From an uncultured Oxalobacteraceae bacterium (GTDB lineage Bacteria; Pseudomonadota; Gammaproteobacteria; Burkholderiales; Burkholderiaceae), in assembly GCA_946479255.1 (NCBI GenBank), contig CAMLFK010000081.1:1-18126 (forward strand): DNA of 18,126 nucleotides. The letters are read 5' to 3'. Below the pieces are notes generated by a model, which did not search any database, was not told the DNA's origin, and worked only from the letters and a program-made list of their open reading frames with translations. This document shows, piece by piece, positions 1 to 9,870 of the stretch (position 1 is its first letter; each line of letters opens with the position of its first letter). The position numbers were made by a program, and so were the translations under genes.

Positions 1-271
1 TGGCGCGGCAACGCACCACCACGCCCGGGATCAGCGGGAACGGGGTGATCACCAGGACATCGCATGGGTCGCCGTCGTCGGCGATGGTGTTTGGCACATA
101 GCCGTAGTTGCACGGGTAGTGCATGGCGGTACCCATGAAGCGGTCCACGAAAATGGCGCCGGATTCCTTGTCGACTTCGTACTTGATCGGATCGGCATTC
201 ATCGGGATTTCGATGATGACGTTGAAATCGTTCGGCACGTCGCGGCCGGAAGACACTTTGTTCAAGCTCAT
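1..271 (-). CDS. ppa: Inorganic pyrophosphatase (5' part, runs off the window)
   Basis: This is a soluble family I inorganic pyrophosphatase. It hydrolyses PPi to two phosphates with Mg2+ in the cytoplasm and so pulls biosynthetic reactions forward. About 90 N-terminal residues are present, roughly half of the usual ~175. They begin [16 protein letters not shown] and continue with [18 protein letters not shown], very close to the E. coli enzyme. The family signature DGDPCDV is present with metal-binding Asp66, Asp68 and Asp71, and the substrate-site stretch [10 protein letters not shown] lies near residues 41-50. The ATG at 269-271 is chosen because AAGGAAA sits 5-10 bases ahead of it and the homologous N terminus matches. 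The C-terminal half lies beyond position 1. The gene follows hemY on the same strand after a 146-bp gap that has its own TATAAT box, so it is probably transcribed separately. Confidence 0.96.
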   Translation of the reverse strand, partial: MSLNKVSSGRDVPNDFNVIIEIPMNADPIKYEVDKESGAIFVDRFMGTAMHYPCNYGYVPNTIADDGDPCDVLVITPFPLIPGVVVRCRA

Positions 272-314
272 GGTTTTCCTTGGATCTTGGGAGTTACGGA
301 CTGGTCAATACGAG

Positions 315-343
315 ATTATAGCGAATTAGGGTAAGTTTGTGCG
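315..343 (-). promoter_or_regulatory. Candidate sigma70 promoter of ppa
   Basis: Read on the minus strand, a perfect TATAAT lies at 315-320, about 44 bases before the ppa start codon. At 17-bp spacing the -35 hexamer would be CGCACA (338-343), a poor match. The -10 box is therefore convincing and the -35 box is not. This supports ppa having its own promoter rather than depending on the hem operon. Confidence 0.45.
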
Positions 344-417
344 ATGCAGCAACTTCAAATGGGCGCTCTTTGTAACCGTAGCGGGGTGACGCGCTGACAG
401 CTACGCTGCGCACGTCG

Positions 418-1614
418 TCACAAAATACTGGCCAGCGCACACTGCCGGTAATGCGCAGCGGCTTCCTCGCCCTGCCCCAAGGCCTCATGCATCTGCGCCA
501 GTTTCAGGTGCGCCTCGCGCACCATGCGCGGCGCGGTCGCATCCGACAGCGCCTGCTCCAGGTAACGCTGGGCCTTGCCCCACAATTTCTGTTTCAGGCA
601 CAGCGAGCCCAGGGTCAGCGCCAGTTCGGCGTCGTTCGGACGCTCGCGCATCCAGCCTTCGCAATGTTCGATCTGGGCCAGCAGCGCCGCGGAACCGGTC
701 GGCGCGGCGGCATCGCGGTAGGCGCGCACCACGCGCTCGTCCCATTCCGCGGCCAGCGCTTCTTCGGCGGCCAGGCGCGCCTCGTCGTGCAAGCCGCGCG
801 CGGCCAGCGCGGTGACGGCGCGCGCCGCGATATAAGGCTTGACCCGGTCGGCGCTGGGCACCGTCGCCCACACCCGCTGGATCGACTCGGCATCGTCGGC
901 GCTGTCGGTCAGCAGCGATTCATAAGACAGTTCGCGCAGGCGCGCCGACAAGGCCGGGTGCAGCGCCTTGTGCTTGTCGAGCGAGCGCACCAGGCGCAGC
1001 ACTTCCGGCCAGTTCTTGGCCTGCTGGTGCGCCTTCATCGACCATTGCAGCGCATGGATATGGCGGGTGCCGCTGGCATTGAGTTCGGCCACCGCGTCGA
1101 GCGCTTTTTCCGGCTGATGGTCGTCGACCAGCAGCTCGGTCATGGTCATGAGGCGCGCGGTCTTCATCGTATTGTCGTGCACGATCCCGGCCAGCCACTG
1201 GTCGCGGCGCGGCCCCTGGCGCATGCGGTGGGCGGCGCGCGCGCCGATCAGCGCGGCCAGGGCGGCGTTCTCCGGCAGGTCGGCGGCGCGCGCCGCGGCC
1301 TTTTCGGCGTGCCCGAAGCGGCCTTCGAACAAGGCCTTGAGCGCATCGCGCAGGCCCTTGTTACCGTCACGCTCACGCTTGCGCTGGCGGTAGGCGGCCA
1401 CGCGGCGCGGCATCGACACGGTGGCGCGCAGGGCGCGCAGCAGGCCAAACAGCACCAGGAACAGCAGCGCGGCCAGCACCACGAACAGGTTGAGCGACAT
1501 GTCGATCCGGTGCGGCGGATAGAAGAACACCACATTGCCGGGATTGAAGCGCGCCGTCACGGCGATACCGATGGCCACTGCCATCAGGGCGACTAACCAG
1601 AGAAGTAAACGCAT
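418..1614 (-). CDS. hemY: HemY-like TPR membrane protein of the heme operon
   Basis: This 398-aa protein of the proteobacterial HemY family is the last gene of the hemCDXY operon. It is not the protoporphyrinogen oxidase that carries the same name in Gram-positive bacteria. Two hydrophobic segments near residues 1-21 and 41-60 match the HemY N-terminal membrane module, with the loop FNPGNVVFFYPPHRIDMS between them. A basic stretch (about 66-85) follows, then TPR-like helical repeats to the end, such as ALTLGSLCLKQKLWGKAQRY and HLKLAQMHEALGQGEEAAAHY. The family is thought to help organise late steps of heme synthesis at the inner membrane, but its biochemical role is not settled. The ATG at 1612-1614 lies three bases after the hemX stop, which supports transcription in one operon. 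The length is typical and nothing is disrupted. Confidence 0.93.
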   Translation of the reverse strand: MRLLLWLVALMAVAIGIAVTARFNPGNVVFFYPPHRIDMSLNLFVVLAALLFLVLFGLLRALRATVSMPRRVAAYRQRKRERDGNKGLRDALKALFEGRFGHAEKAAARAADLPENAALAALIGARAAHRMRQGPRRDQWLAGIVHDNTMKTARLMTMTELLVDDHQPEKALDAVAELNASGTRHIHALQWSMKAHQQAKNWPEVLRLVRSLDKHKALHPALSARLRELSYESLLTDSADDAESIQRVWATVPSADRVKPYIAARAVTALAARGLHDEARLAAEEALAAEWDERVVRAYRDAAAPTGSAALLAQIEHCEGWMRERPNDAELALTLGSLCLKQKLWGKAQRYLEQALSDATAPRMVREAHLKLAQMHEALGQGEEAAAHYRQCALASIL

Positions 1615-1617
1615 GAC

Positions 1618-2733
1618 TTAAGGCTTCGCTTTGTAGTTGCGCACGGCGTTCAGGCTTTCCGCCAGCGACGGCATCTCGATGGCCAGGTTATTGGCCTGGA
1701 CCTGGCGCAGCAACGCCTGCGCGGTTTGCGTGGTGCGCGCGCGGGTATCGAAATACTTCGTCAACGTGTCCTGCGCGGCGGCCAGGTCGGTGCGGAAGGC
1801 TTCCTCGTTCCGAGACAGCAGCGCCAGGCGGGCGTTCAGCAGGCGCAGCTTGAGGTTCTCGCGCAGGAAGTAGGACTGGGTTGGCGAGAGCATCAGCGCT
1901 TCCGGCGTGGTCACGCTGCGCACCCGGATCAGCTGGCGGATATCGCCCCACATCTCGGCGCTCCAGTTGCGCCAGGTCTGCTGCACGCGCTCGCCCAGCG
2001 ACAGCGGCGCGCCCGGCGCGCCTGGCTTGCCGTCGCCCGCCCGGTCTGGCCCGGCTTGCAAGGCTGGCCGTTCGTCCGACAGCATCGGCAAGGTGTCGAC
2101 CTGGGCGATCACGTTATCGATGCGCAGCGCCACGCCGGCCATGTCCAGGCCCGGCAAGGCTTTCAGCTGTTCGGTGTCCTTGGCGATCGCCTTGCGGATC
2201 GTGATGAATTGCGGCTTGTCCGAGCGCGACAGCGAACGGTCGGCGTTCTGCAGCGCGATCAGCGCACCTTGCACATTGCCGGCCAGTTGCAGCTGCTGGC
2301 TGGCGGTCGACAGCACCTGCTCGATTTCGGCCAGCGCCCACTCGTCGCGGTTCTTCGACAGGTCCTGGTACAGCTGTTCAAGCGCCAGCTGCTGGCTCTG
2401 CGCCTCGGCCTGGCGGTTCTCCAGCAGCGACACCTTGGCCTGCAGGTCGCGGGTCTGGTCTTGCAGGGTCTTGGCCAGGGTGCTGGTCTCGGTCGTGATC
2501 AGTTCGCCCCGCTGCAGGCTCTTGGCCATCTCCATGCGCAAGCGATGAATCTGATTACGGGTCGACCAGGCGTCGGCGGCCAGGAGGACGAACAGCACAA
2601 TCACCGCGATCGCCAACGGGCGCTGCATGCTGTCGCTTCCCCCGGGCGCGGCCACGCTCTTGGCCATCGGCTCGGATTGCGGCGCCGGAATCGGGGTTCC
2701 ATTCTGTTCTGGTAAGGTAGGCAAATCGTTCAT
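1618..2733 (-). CDS. hemX: HemX family protein of the heme operon
   Basis: This 371-aa protein belongs to the HemX family, often mis-annotated as uroporphyrin-III C-methyltransferase; no methyltransferase motifs are visible. A proline-rich cytoplasmic N terminus (1-35) is followed by one transmembrane segment near 39-55 (LAIAVIVLFVLLAADAW). A long predicted coiled coil spans about 60-125, rich in Leu, Gln and Glu (for example LQAKVSLLENRQAEAQSQQ). A helical C-terminal domain contains the family-typical region around WGDIRQLIRVRSV and the downstream segment FLRENLKLRLLNARLALLSR. The start ATG overlaps the hemD stop as ATGA, so the two genes are likely coupled in translation. In some betaproteobacteria hemD and hemX are fused; here they are separate. 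The function is inferred only from the operon and family. Confidence 0.92.
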   Translation of the reverse strand: MNDLPTLPEQNGTPIPAPQSEPMAKSVAAPGGSDSMQRPLAIAVIVLFVLLAADAWSTRNQIHRLRMEMAKSLQRGELITTETSTLAKTLQDQTRDLQAKVSLLENRQAEAQSQQLALEQLYQDLSKNRDEWALAEIEQVLSTASQQLQLAGNVQGALIALQNADRSLSRSDKPQFITIRKAIAKDTEQLKALPGLDMAGVALRIDNVIAQVDTLPMLSDERPALQAGPDRAGDGKPGAPGAPLSLGERVQQTWRNWSAEMWGDIRQLIRVRSVTTPEALMLSPTQSYFLRENLKLRLLNARLALLSRNEEAFRTDLAAAQDTLTKYFDTRARTTQTAQALLRQVQANNLAIEMPSLAESLNAVRNYKAKP

Positions 2734-3500
2734 GGCCGTGATTGTAACGCGGCAAGCAGGCGTTCGTCGCCTGAACCGCTCTGCGTGAGGTGGGTAAAGC
2801 CGAGCGTGGCCGCGTTATCGGCGATGCGGTGGTGCGGCACGATCAGATGTTGTTGTTGCAATTTGGCGACAGCGGCCGGGCCGCCCGCCCCTTCCACCAG
2901 CTTGAGCAGGCCGCGCAGGGCTTCCGAGCTGGTGATGATCCAGTCATGCGGGCGCGCCAACAGCGCCAGCAAGCGTGCGCCCAGCTCCGGTGTCAGGACC
3001 GGCACGCTGCGCCGGTAGGCACTCACCGTCGTCACCTGCGCCCCGGCCTTTCTCAAGCCATCGGCCATCAGCTCGCGCCCGCTGTCGCCGCGCACGATCA
3101 AGACCCGCTTGCCATTCAAGGCACTGAGGTCGAGCGACGCCAACAGGCCCTCCGAATCGCTGCGCGCGCTGTCCGGCGGACTCAGTATGGTCGCGTCGGC
3201 GCCGGTGATGCCATGCTGGGCCAGCGCCAGCCGGCTGCCCTCGCCAAGAACGGCGATGTTCACGCCCGCCGGCCATGCATCGATGTGGGCGAAGGCCGCA
3301 TCGATGGCGTTGGGCGAGACGAAGGCCACCATGGCGTAATCGCCAAGGCCGCTCAGCGCGGCCAGCAAGGGCGCCGGGTCGTCGATGGGCGCGATGTCGA
3401 GCAAAGGCAGCAGCACGGCCTCGCGGCCGGCTGCGGCAAGCAGTTGCGCCAGGCCGTCAGCTTGCGCGCGCGGCCGGGTAATGATTACCGGATCAGGCAT
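2730..3500 (-). CDS. hemD: Uroporphyrinogen-III synthase
   Basis: HemD cyclises hydroxymethylbilane to uroporphyrinogen III with inversion of ring D, in the cytoplasm, directly after HemC. The 256-aa product has the expected two-lobed pattern. It begins [28 protein letters not shown] is near residue 60; [17 protein letters not shown] followed by TVSAYRR is in the middle; and [13 protein letters not shown] lies in the second half. The family is poorly conserved, but these motifs are typical. The open frame extends upstream inside hemC without resembling HemD, so I take the ATG at 3498-3500. That start overlaps the hemC stop by eight bases (ATGCCTGA). The gene ends in an ATGA overlap with hemX. 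These overlaps point to one translationally coupled operon. Confidence 0.94.
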   Translation of the reverse strand: MPDPVIITRPRAQADGLAQLLAAAGREAVLLPLLDIAPIDDPAPLLAALSGLGDYAMVAFVSPNAIDAAFAHIDAWPAGVNIAVLGEGSRLALAQHGITGADATILSPPDSARSDSEGLLASLDLSALNGKRVLIVRGDSGRELMADGLRKAGAQVTTVSAYRRSVPVLTPELGARLLALLARPHDWIITSSEALRGLLKLVEGAGGPAAVAKLQQQHLIVPHHRIADNAATLGFTHLTQSGSGDERLLAALQSRP

Positions 3501-4473
3501 GCGGCGCGGGATCGGCCGCGGCGGCGCAGGCGGCAAGGATGGCGTGCGCATCCTGCTCTTGCAGCAAGGCCGCGACGCGCTGGCCGAGCTGTTCGGGCGC
3601 ATCGGCGGGACCGGTGAGTTCGGCCCTGGCCACGCGCGTGCCGTCCGGGGTGGCGACCATGGCGCGCAGGCGCATGGTGCCGCCTTCAATCGTGGCGAAT
3701 GCCGCCAGCGGAATCTGGCAGCTGCCGCCGAATACTTTAGAAACGGTACGCTCGGCGCGCACCGCCTGCTCGGTCGGCAGGTGGTTCAGCGGCGCCAGCA
3801 CGGCGCGCAAGTCCACGCCGCCTTCACGCGGGCTGGCGATCTCGATCGCCATTGCGCCCTGGCCGGCTGCCGGCAGGCTGTCTTCAGGTTCGAGCAGGGC
3901 GCGGATGCGCTCCGGCAGGCCAAGGCGCTTGAGGCCGGCCGCGGCCAGGATGATGGCCGCGTATTCGCCGCGGTCGAGCTTACCCAGACGGGTGTCCAGG
4001 TTGCCCCGAAGCGGTTTGATGACCAGAGAGGGATAACGCGCCGCGATCAGCGACTGGCGGCGCAAACTGCTGGTGCCGACCACCGCGCCCGGCGGCAGCT
4101 CGGCCAGGCTGGCATAGTCGTTCGACACAAAGGCATCGCGCGGATCCTCGCGCTGCAGCACGGCGGCCAGGGCGAAGCCCTCGGGCAGATCCATGGGCAC
4201 GTCCTTGAGGGAGTGCACGGCCAGATCGGCGCGATCTTCGGCCATCGCGACCTCTAATTCCTTTACAAACAGCCCTTTTCCGCCAACCTGCGACAATGCG
4301 CGATCCAGAATCTGGTCGCCGCGCGTCGTCATTCCCAGGATTTCTATGCTGCACTGCGGATATAATACTGCCAATTGATCACGTACATGATTGGATTGCC
4401 ACATGGCAAGACGACTCTCACGTGATGCGATGACCAACTTGGAGGGTGGCTGCTTTGCCGTTTCAGGCGCCAT
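3493..4473 (-). CDS. hemC: Hydroxymethylbilane synthase (porphobilinogen deaminase)
   Basis: HemC condenses four porphobilinogen molecules into hydroxymethylbilane, using a covalent dipyrromethane cofactor. The 326-aa protein shows the substrate-binding start [15 protein letters not shown], the loop [11 protein letters not shown], and VHSLKDVP with the catalytic Asp near residue 91. [23 protein letters not shown] and [11 protein letters not shown] follow. The cofactor Cys is in [12 protein letters not shown] near residue 252. All key residues are present. I chose the ATG at 4471-4473; an in-frame TTG at 4486-4488 would add five residues and cannot be excluded. It is the first gene of the hemCDXY unit and is divergent from ppc, with about 165 bp of shared upstream DNA. 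Confidence 0.96.
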   Translation of the reverse strand: MAPETAKQPPSKLVIASRESRLAMWQSNHVRDQLAVLYPQCSIEILGMTTRGDQILDRALSQVGGKGLFVKELEVAMAEDRADLAVHSLKDVPMDLPEGFALAAVLQREDPRDAFVSNDYASLAELPPGAVVGTSSLRRQSLIAARYPSLVIKPLRGNLDTRLGKLDRGEYAAIILAAAGLKRLGLPERIRALLEPEDSLPAAGQGAMAIEIASPREGGVDLRAVLAPLNHLPTEQAVRAERTVSKVFGGSCQIPLAAFATIEGGTMRLRAMVATPDGTRVARAELTGPADAPEQLGQRVAALLQEQDAHAILAACAAAADPAPHA

Positions 4474-4638
4474 TTCGGTTGCTTTCAAAACTTCGGGTTC
4501 TTTCGCTGTCGTTAATCCAAACCGGTTTATGTCAGTGTTTTTGTAGGCGCATGGATAGAATCACAAATTTTATCATGGCGCTCTTTGCAGACGCTGGCCA
4601 AAAGCCTTTGCACACAACTTTTCACTTTGTGGTCCAAC
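4474..4638. promoter_or_regulatory. Divergent hemC/ppc promoter region
   Basis: This 165-bp non-coding stretch separates the divergent hemC and ppc start codons and must hold promoters for both. It is clearly more AT-rich than the flanking genes. A TAGAAT hexamer on the plus strand at 4556-4561 is a plausible -10 box for ppc, but no good -35 hexamer lies at the right distance. I see no clear consensus promoter for hemC and no obvious operator symmetry. Confidence 0.35.
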
Positions 4639-7446
<2,808 letters not shown>

Positions 7447-7456
7447 GCCGTATTTT

Positions 7457-7488
7457 CGGGGTGTGCTTGACATCCACAACCCACCCCG
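7457..7488 (+). terminator. Weak hairpin after ppc
   Basis: A perfect 7-bp inverted repeat, CGGGGTG at 7457-7463 and CACCCCG at 7482-7488, starts 11 bases after the ppc stop. The loop is long (18 bases) and no T-run follows, so it is a poor intrinsic terminator. It could instead be a 3'-end stabilising structure or a chance pairing. Confidence 0.28.
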
Positions 7489-7575
7489 CATAAGCCCGAT
7501 CTGCACTTTTGCTACGGAACACCTCGCTTGCCAGACCTGGCGTAGAATGCCCCCACCACTCTCGTTGGGCTGCGC

Positions 7576-8997
7576 ATGAAAACATGGGGCGTTGAATCGT
7601 TGTGCATGGCCATTGCCGCCATCGTCATCCTGATGACGGGCGCCGTGGCTGTACTCGCATTCGGCGATTCGCCCGAGCTTGCCCAAGCACTGCTCCCCTT
7701 GATCGCCCTGCTGGGCATTGCCATGCTGGCGGCCCTGCTGCGCCTGCGCGCCGTCTCGCTGTCGCGTAACTCCGCCCACGACCGCGCCCGCTCCCTCCAA
7801 CGCCGCTACAACCATTTTGTCAACACCGCCCACGAGGGCATCTGGATTGTCGACCACAAGGGCAGCGGCGTATTCGCCAACCGCCGCCTGGCCCAGATGT
7901 TCGGCTGCGCCGTCAATGAGCTGCTCAACTGTCCCGTGGATGACTTCCTCGGCGAAAACCCGCGCGAGTCGCTGAACGCCCTGCTCTCGCCCGACCCGGC
8001 CGGGGCCGGCCGTACCTTCGACCTCTCTTACCGCCGCGCCGATGGCAGCGTGGGCTGGGCCATCGCCAGCGGCCGCCCGGCCAGCGCCGAGGACGGCCTG
8101 CCTGGCGGCACCCTGCTCTTGCTGACCGACATCTCGGAACGCAAGGCCGCCGAACTGCAGCTGGCCGCCGTGCAGATCGGGCTGGAGGTGCGCATCCGCA
8201 TGCGTACCGCCGAGCTGCAGCGCGCCAACGAGTTGCTGCGGGTGGAAGTGGGCGAACGCATCACCACCGAACGCGCGCTCTCCGAGTCCTACACGCACCT
8301 GCGCCAGCTGACCGCACACCTGGAAACCATCAAGGAAGAAGAACGCAAACGCATCGCGCTCGATATCCACGACGACCTGGGGCAGAACCTGATGGCGCTG
8401 AAAATCGACGTCCAGCTGCTGCACGGGCGCTGCGCCGGCCATCCCTTCCTGTGCCAGAAAGTCGGGCACGCGCTCGACACGATCGACGGGACCATCCGCT
8501 CGGTGCGCTCCATCATCAACGACTTGCACCCCAGCACGCTGGAACTGGGATTGCCGGCCGCGACCGAATGGCTGGTCGACCAGTTCGAAAAGCGCAGCGG
8601 CATCGCCGCCAGCCTGACCGTGATCGGCGAAGACCAGCCGCTGCCGGACCAGCGCCTGTCGGCAGTGATCTTCCGCATCATCCAGGAGTCGCTGATCAAT
8701 ATCCAGCATCACGCGCGCGCCACCCAGGTGGAGGTCGCGCTGGCCATCAGCGAGCTGGAAGTGGCGGTAACGATCATGGACGACGGTCCCGGCATCCATC
8801 CGGGCGACGCCGACAAGACCGTGCAATTTGTGCGCCACGGCATCCGCGAACGGATCGACGTGTTCGGCGGCGAGCTGTCCGTCACACCGCGCCTGGGCCA
8901 CGGAACTTGCCTATCGTTCAGAATCCCGCTCGGTACTCCCGCAGAACTCGACCAGTCTTGGTTTGCTTACAACAGTAAGGAAACTGAAATCATTTGA
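7576..8997 (+). CDS. Membrane PAS sensor histidine kinase, NarL/DegS (HisKA_3) type
   Basis: This 473-aa membrane sensor kinase should autophosphorylate on His265 and pass phosphate to a LuxR/NarL-type response regulator. Two hydrophobic segments lie near residues 10-31 and 36-57 with almost no periplasmic loop, so sensing is probably within the membrane or by the cytoplasmic PAS domain (about 78-195, from FVNTAHEGIWIVDHKG to LLLLTDISERKAAE). A coiled-coil linker follows. The dimerisation/phosphoacceptor helix contains EEERKRIALDIHDDLGQNL. The HATPase domain has the N-box region IIQESLINIQHHARA, the G1 box DDGPGI (402-407) and a G2-like stretch HGIRERIDVFGGEL. No response regulator lies beside it in the window, so the partner is unknown. 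The start ATG is at 7576 with a weak ribosome binding site. A TAGAAT at 7543-7548 may be part of its promoter. Confidence 0.9.
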   Translation: MKTWGVESLCMAIAAIVILMTGAVAVLAFGDSPELAQALLPLIALLGIAMLAALLRLRAVSLSRNSAHDRARSLQRRYNHFVNTAHEGIWIVDHKGSGVFANRRLAQMFGCAVNELLNCPVDDFLGENPRESLNALLSPDPAGAGRTFDLSYRRADGSVGWAIASGRPASAEDGLPGGTLLLLTDISERKAAELQLAAVQIGLEVRIRMRTAELQRANELLRVEVGERITTERALSESYTHLRQLTAHLETIKEEERKRIALDIHDDLGQNLMALKIDVQLLHGRCAGHPFLCQKVGHALDTIDGTIRSVRSIINDLHPSTLELGLPAATEWLVDQFEKRSGIAASLTVIGEDQPLPDQRLSAVIFRIIQESLINIQHHARATQVEVALAISELEVAVTIMDDGPGIHPGDADKTVQFVRHGIRERIDVFGGELSVTPRLGHGTCLSFRIPLGTPAELDQSWFAYNSKETEII

Positions 8998-9087
8998 TTT
9001 CGCTAATATCGGTATGAATCGGTAGAATCGGAACTCAATGGAGATGCGGGCGGGTGACCGTTTGCGTGCCGTTGACTACCCCTGTTG

Positions 9088-9120
9088 AGCGCGTCCGCTA
9101 TACCCGGACGCGCTTTTTTT
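9088..9120 (+). terminator. Strong intrinsic terminator after the histidine kinase
   Basis: The arms AGCGCGTCCG (9088-9097) and CGGACGCGCT (9105-9114) form a perfect 10-bp stem with a 7-base loop. A T-run to 9120 follows directly. It lies about 90 bases after the kinase stop and marks the left border of the accessory block. The 90-base stretch before it has no credible ORF. Confidence 0.88.
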
Positions 9121-9159
9121 ATGCCCGCAGGCATCTATATAAATCAATGACTTAGCGTG

Positions 9160-9203
9160 CGGAAGGTTAACGGAAGGTTGGGAAGGAAGCTTTTCTCTAC
9201 AGT
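9160..9203 (+). promoter_or_regulatory. Direct repeats and candidate -10 box upstream of the 177-aa gene
   Basis: CGGAAGGTT occurs at 9160-9168 and again at 9171-9179, an 11-bp period or one helical turn. A degenerate third unit, GGGAAGGAA, is at 9180-9188. A TACAGT at 9198-9203 could be the -10 box, which would put the repeats over the -35 position. Tandem repeats spaced by one turn and overlapping -35 are typical of OmpR/PhoB-type winged-helix activators, and the gene at 9871 encodes such a domain. The repeat is seen in the sequence; the regulator assignment is inference. Confidence 0.5.
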
Positions 9204-9229
9204 ACGTCCATCACTGAGATGGAGCTTTC

Positions 9230-9763
9230 ATGAACACCGACAACGACTCGTTTGACCCTGCGCCAGGCGGCTACGGCGCCTACGATTTCCTGCGCACTCG
9301 GGCTCCCGACCTGCGCCGAAAAGCAGGCCAGAGCCCGTTCTATGCGCCGAACGGAGTTGCCGAACGGGCAACAATGGTCCTGATGATCGGCACCGGCGAA
9401 CGCGGGACGGTCACCCTGACGCTAAACCTCGACATCATGGATCCGGGCACCAAGGCGAGCGGCGAAGGCCGTTTTTCGCTGGGTTTGCATACCTCGCTCG
9501 ACAAGCCCACCTTCGCCGCCGGCACCCTCAAGACCATCGCCGACGGCGCCTGCGAACGGGCTGTGACGATCGTCGAACTGACCGGCTGGATCAATCCGCA
9601 CGAGATGCCTGATAACTGGGTCAACCTGCGCGCCACCATCAAGCTGTACAGCCACAGGCCGGAACTGAGTATCGCCACGCTCAGTTACATCGCCCAGGAC
9701 GGCAGCGCGCCCATCGTCCTGCGCAACCTGCCGGTATCGATGAGTGAAATGGCAATGTTGTGA
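9230..9763 (+). CDS. Unrecognised 177-aa protein at the head of the regulator unit
   Basis: I do not recognise this family. The product is a soluble-looking protein of 177 residues with no signal peptide and no membrane segment. The N terminus is polar and glycine/proline-rich (FDPAPGGYGAYDFLRTR). The centre has strand-like alternation (MVLMIGTGERGTVTLTLNLD; AVTIVELTGWINPHEMPDNW; NLRATIKLYSHRPELSIATL), which suggests a beta-sandwich. No catalytic motif is visible. The start ATG has a good GGAG ribosome binding site five bases upstream and the gene follows the direct repeats at 9160-9188. The winged-helix/STAND regulator starts 107 bp downstream on the same strand, so the two may be co-transcribed or co-regulated. 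The coding call is supported by its codon usage, its ribosome binding site and its position between a terminator and the regulator; function unknown. Confidence 0.75.
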   Translation: MNTDNDSFDPAPGGYGAYDFLRTRAPDLRRKAGQSPFYAPNGVAERATMVLMIGTGERGTVTLTLNLDIMDPGTKASGEGRFSLGLHTSLDKPTFAAGTLKTIADGACERAVTIVELTGWINPHEMPDNWVNLRATIKLYSHRPELSIATLSYIAQDGSAPIVLRNLPVSMSEMAML

Positions 9764-9831
9764 GGCATGCGCGCGCCTACGTAATAAATGACAATCTTAA
9801 GCCTAGGCCAATCACTGCCATCGTGCGACAA

Positions 9832-9862
9832 TTTCCCAATTGCACTATCAATCGTTGGGAAA
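9832..9862 (+). promoter_or_regulatory. Inverted repeat covering the regulator's ribosome binding site
   Basis: TTTCCCAA (9832-9839) and TTGGGAAA (9855-9862) form a perfect 8-bp inverted repeat with a 15-base loop. It ends eight bases before the ATG of the regulator. The purine-rich GGGAAAAG that would serve as ribosome binding site begins within the right arm, so an RNA hairpin here could limit translation. As DNA it could also be an operator. TTGGGAA also occurs at 9178-9184 in the repeats in front of the 177-aa gene. Confidence 0.42.
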
Positions 9863-9870
9863 AGAATACT

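Noticed and set aside
377..405. CGTAGC/GCTACG inverted repeat just after hemY as a terminator
   Set aside because: The stem is only six base pairs, the loop is 17 bases and no T-run follows on the minus strand.
451..1596. Long plus-strand frame opposite hemY, and similar ones opposite hemX and hemD
   Set aside because: They overlap well-supported heme operon genes, have mirror-type composition and no recognisable motif.
1618..2733. HemX as a true uroporphyrinogen-III C-methyltransferase
   Set aside because: The sequence has one membrane helix and a coiled coil but none of the SAM-binding motifs of that enzyme; the name is a common database carry-over.
7467..7495. TTGACA at 7467-7472 as the -35 box of the histidine kinase promoter
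   Set aside because: The hexamer at 17-bp spacing is ATAAGC, a poor -10 box, and the element lies in the loop region of the post-ppc hairpin.
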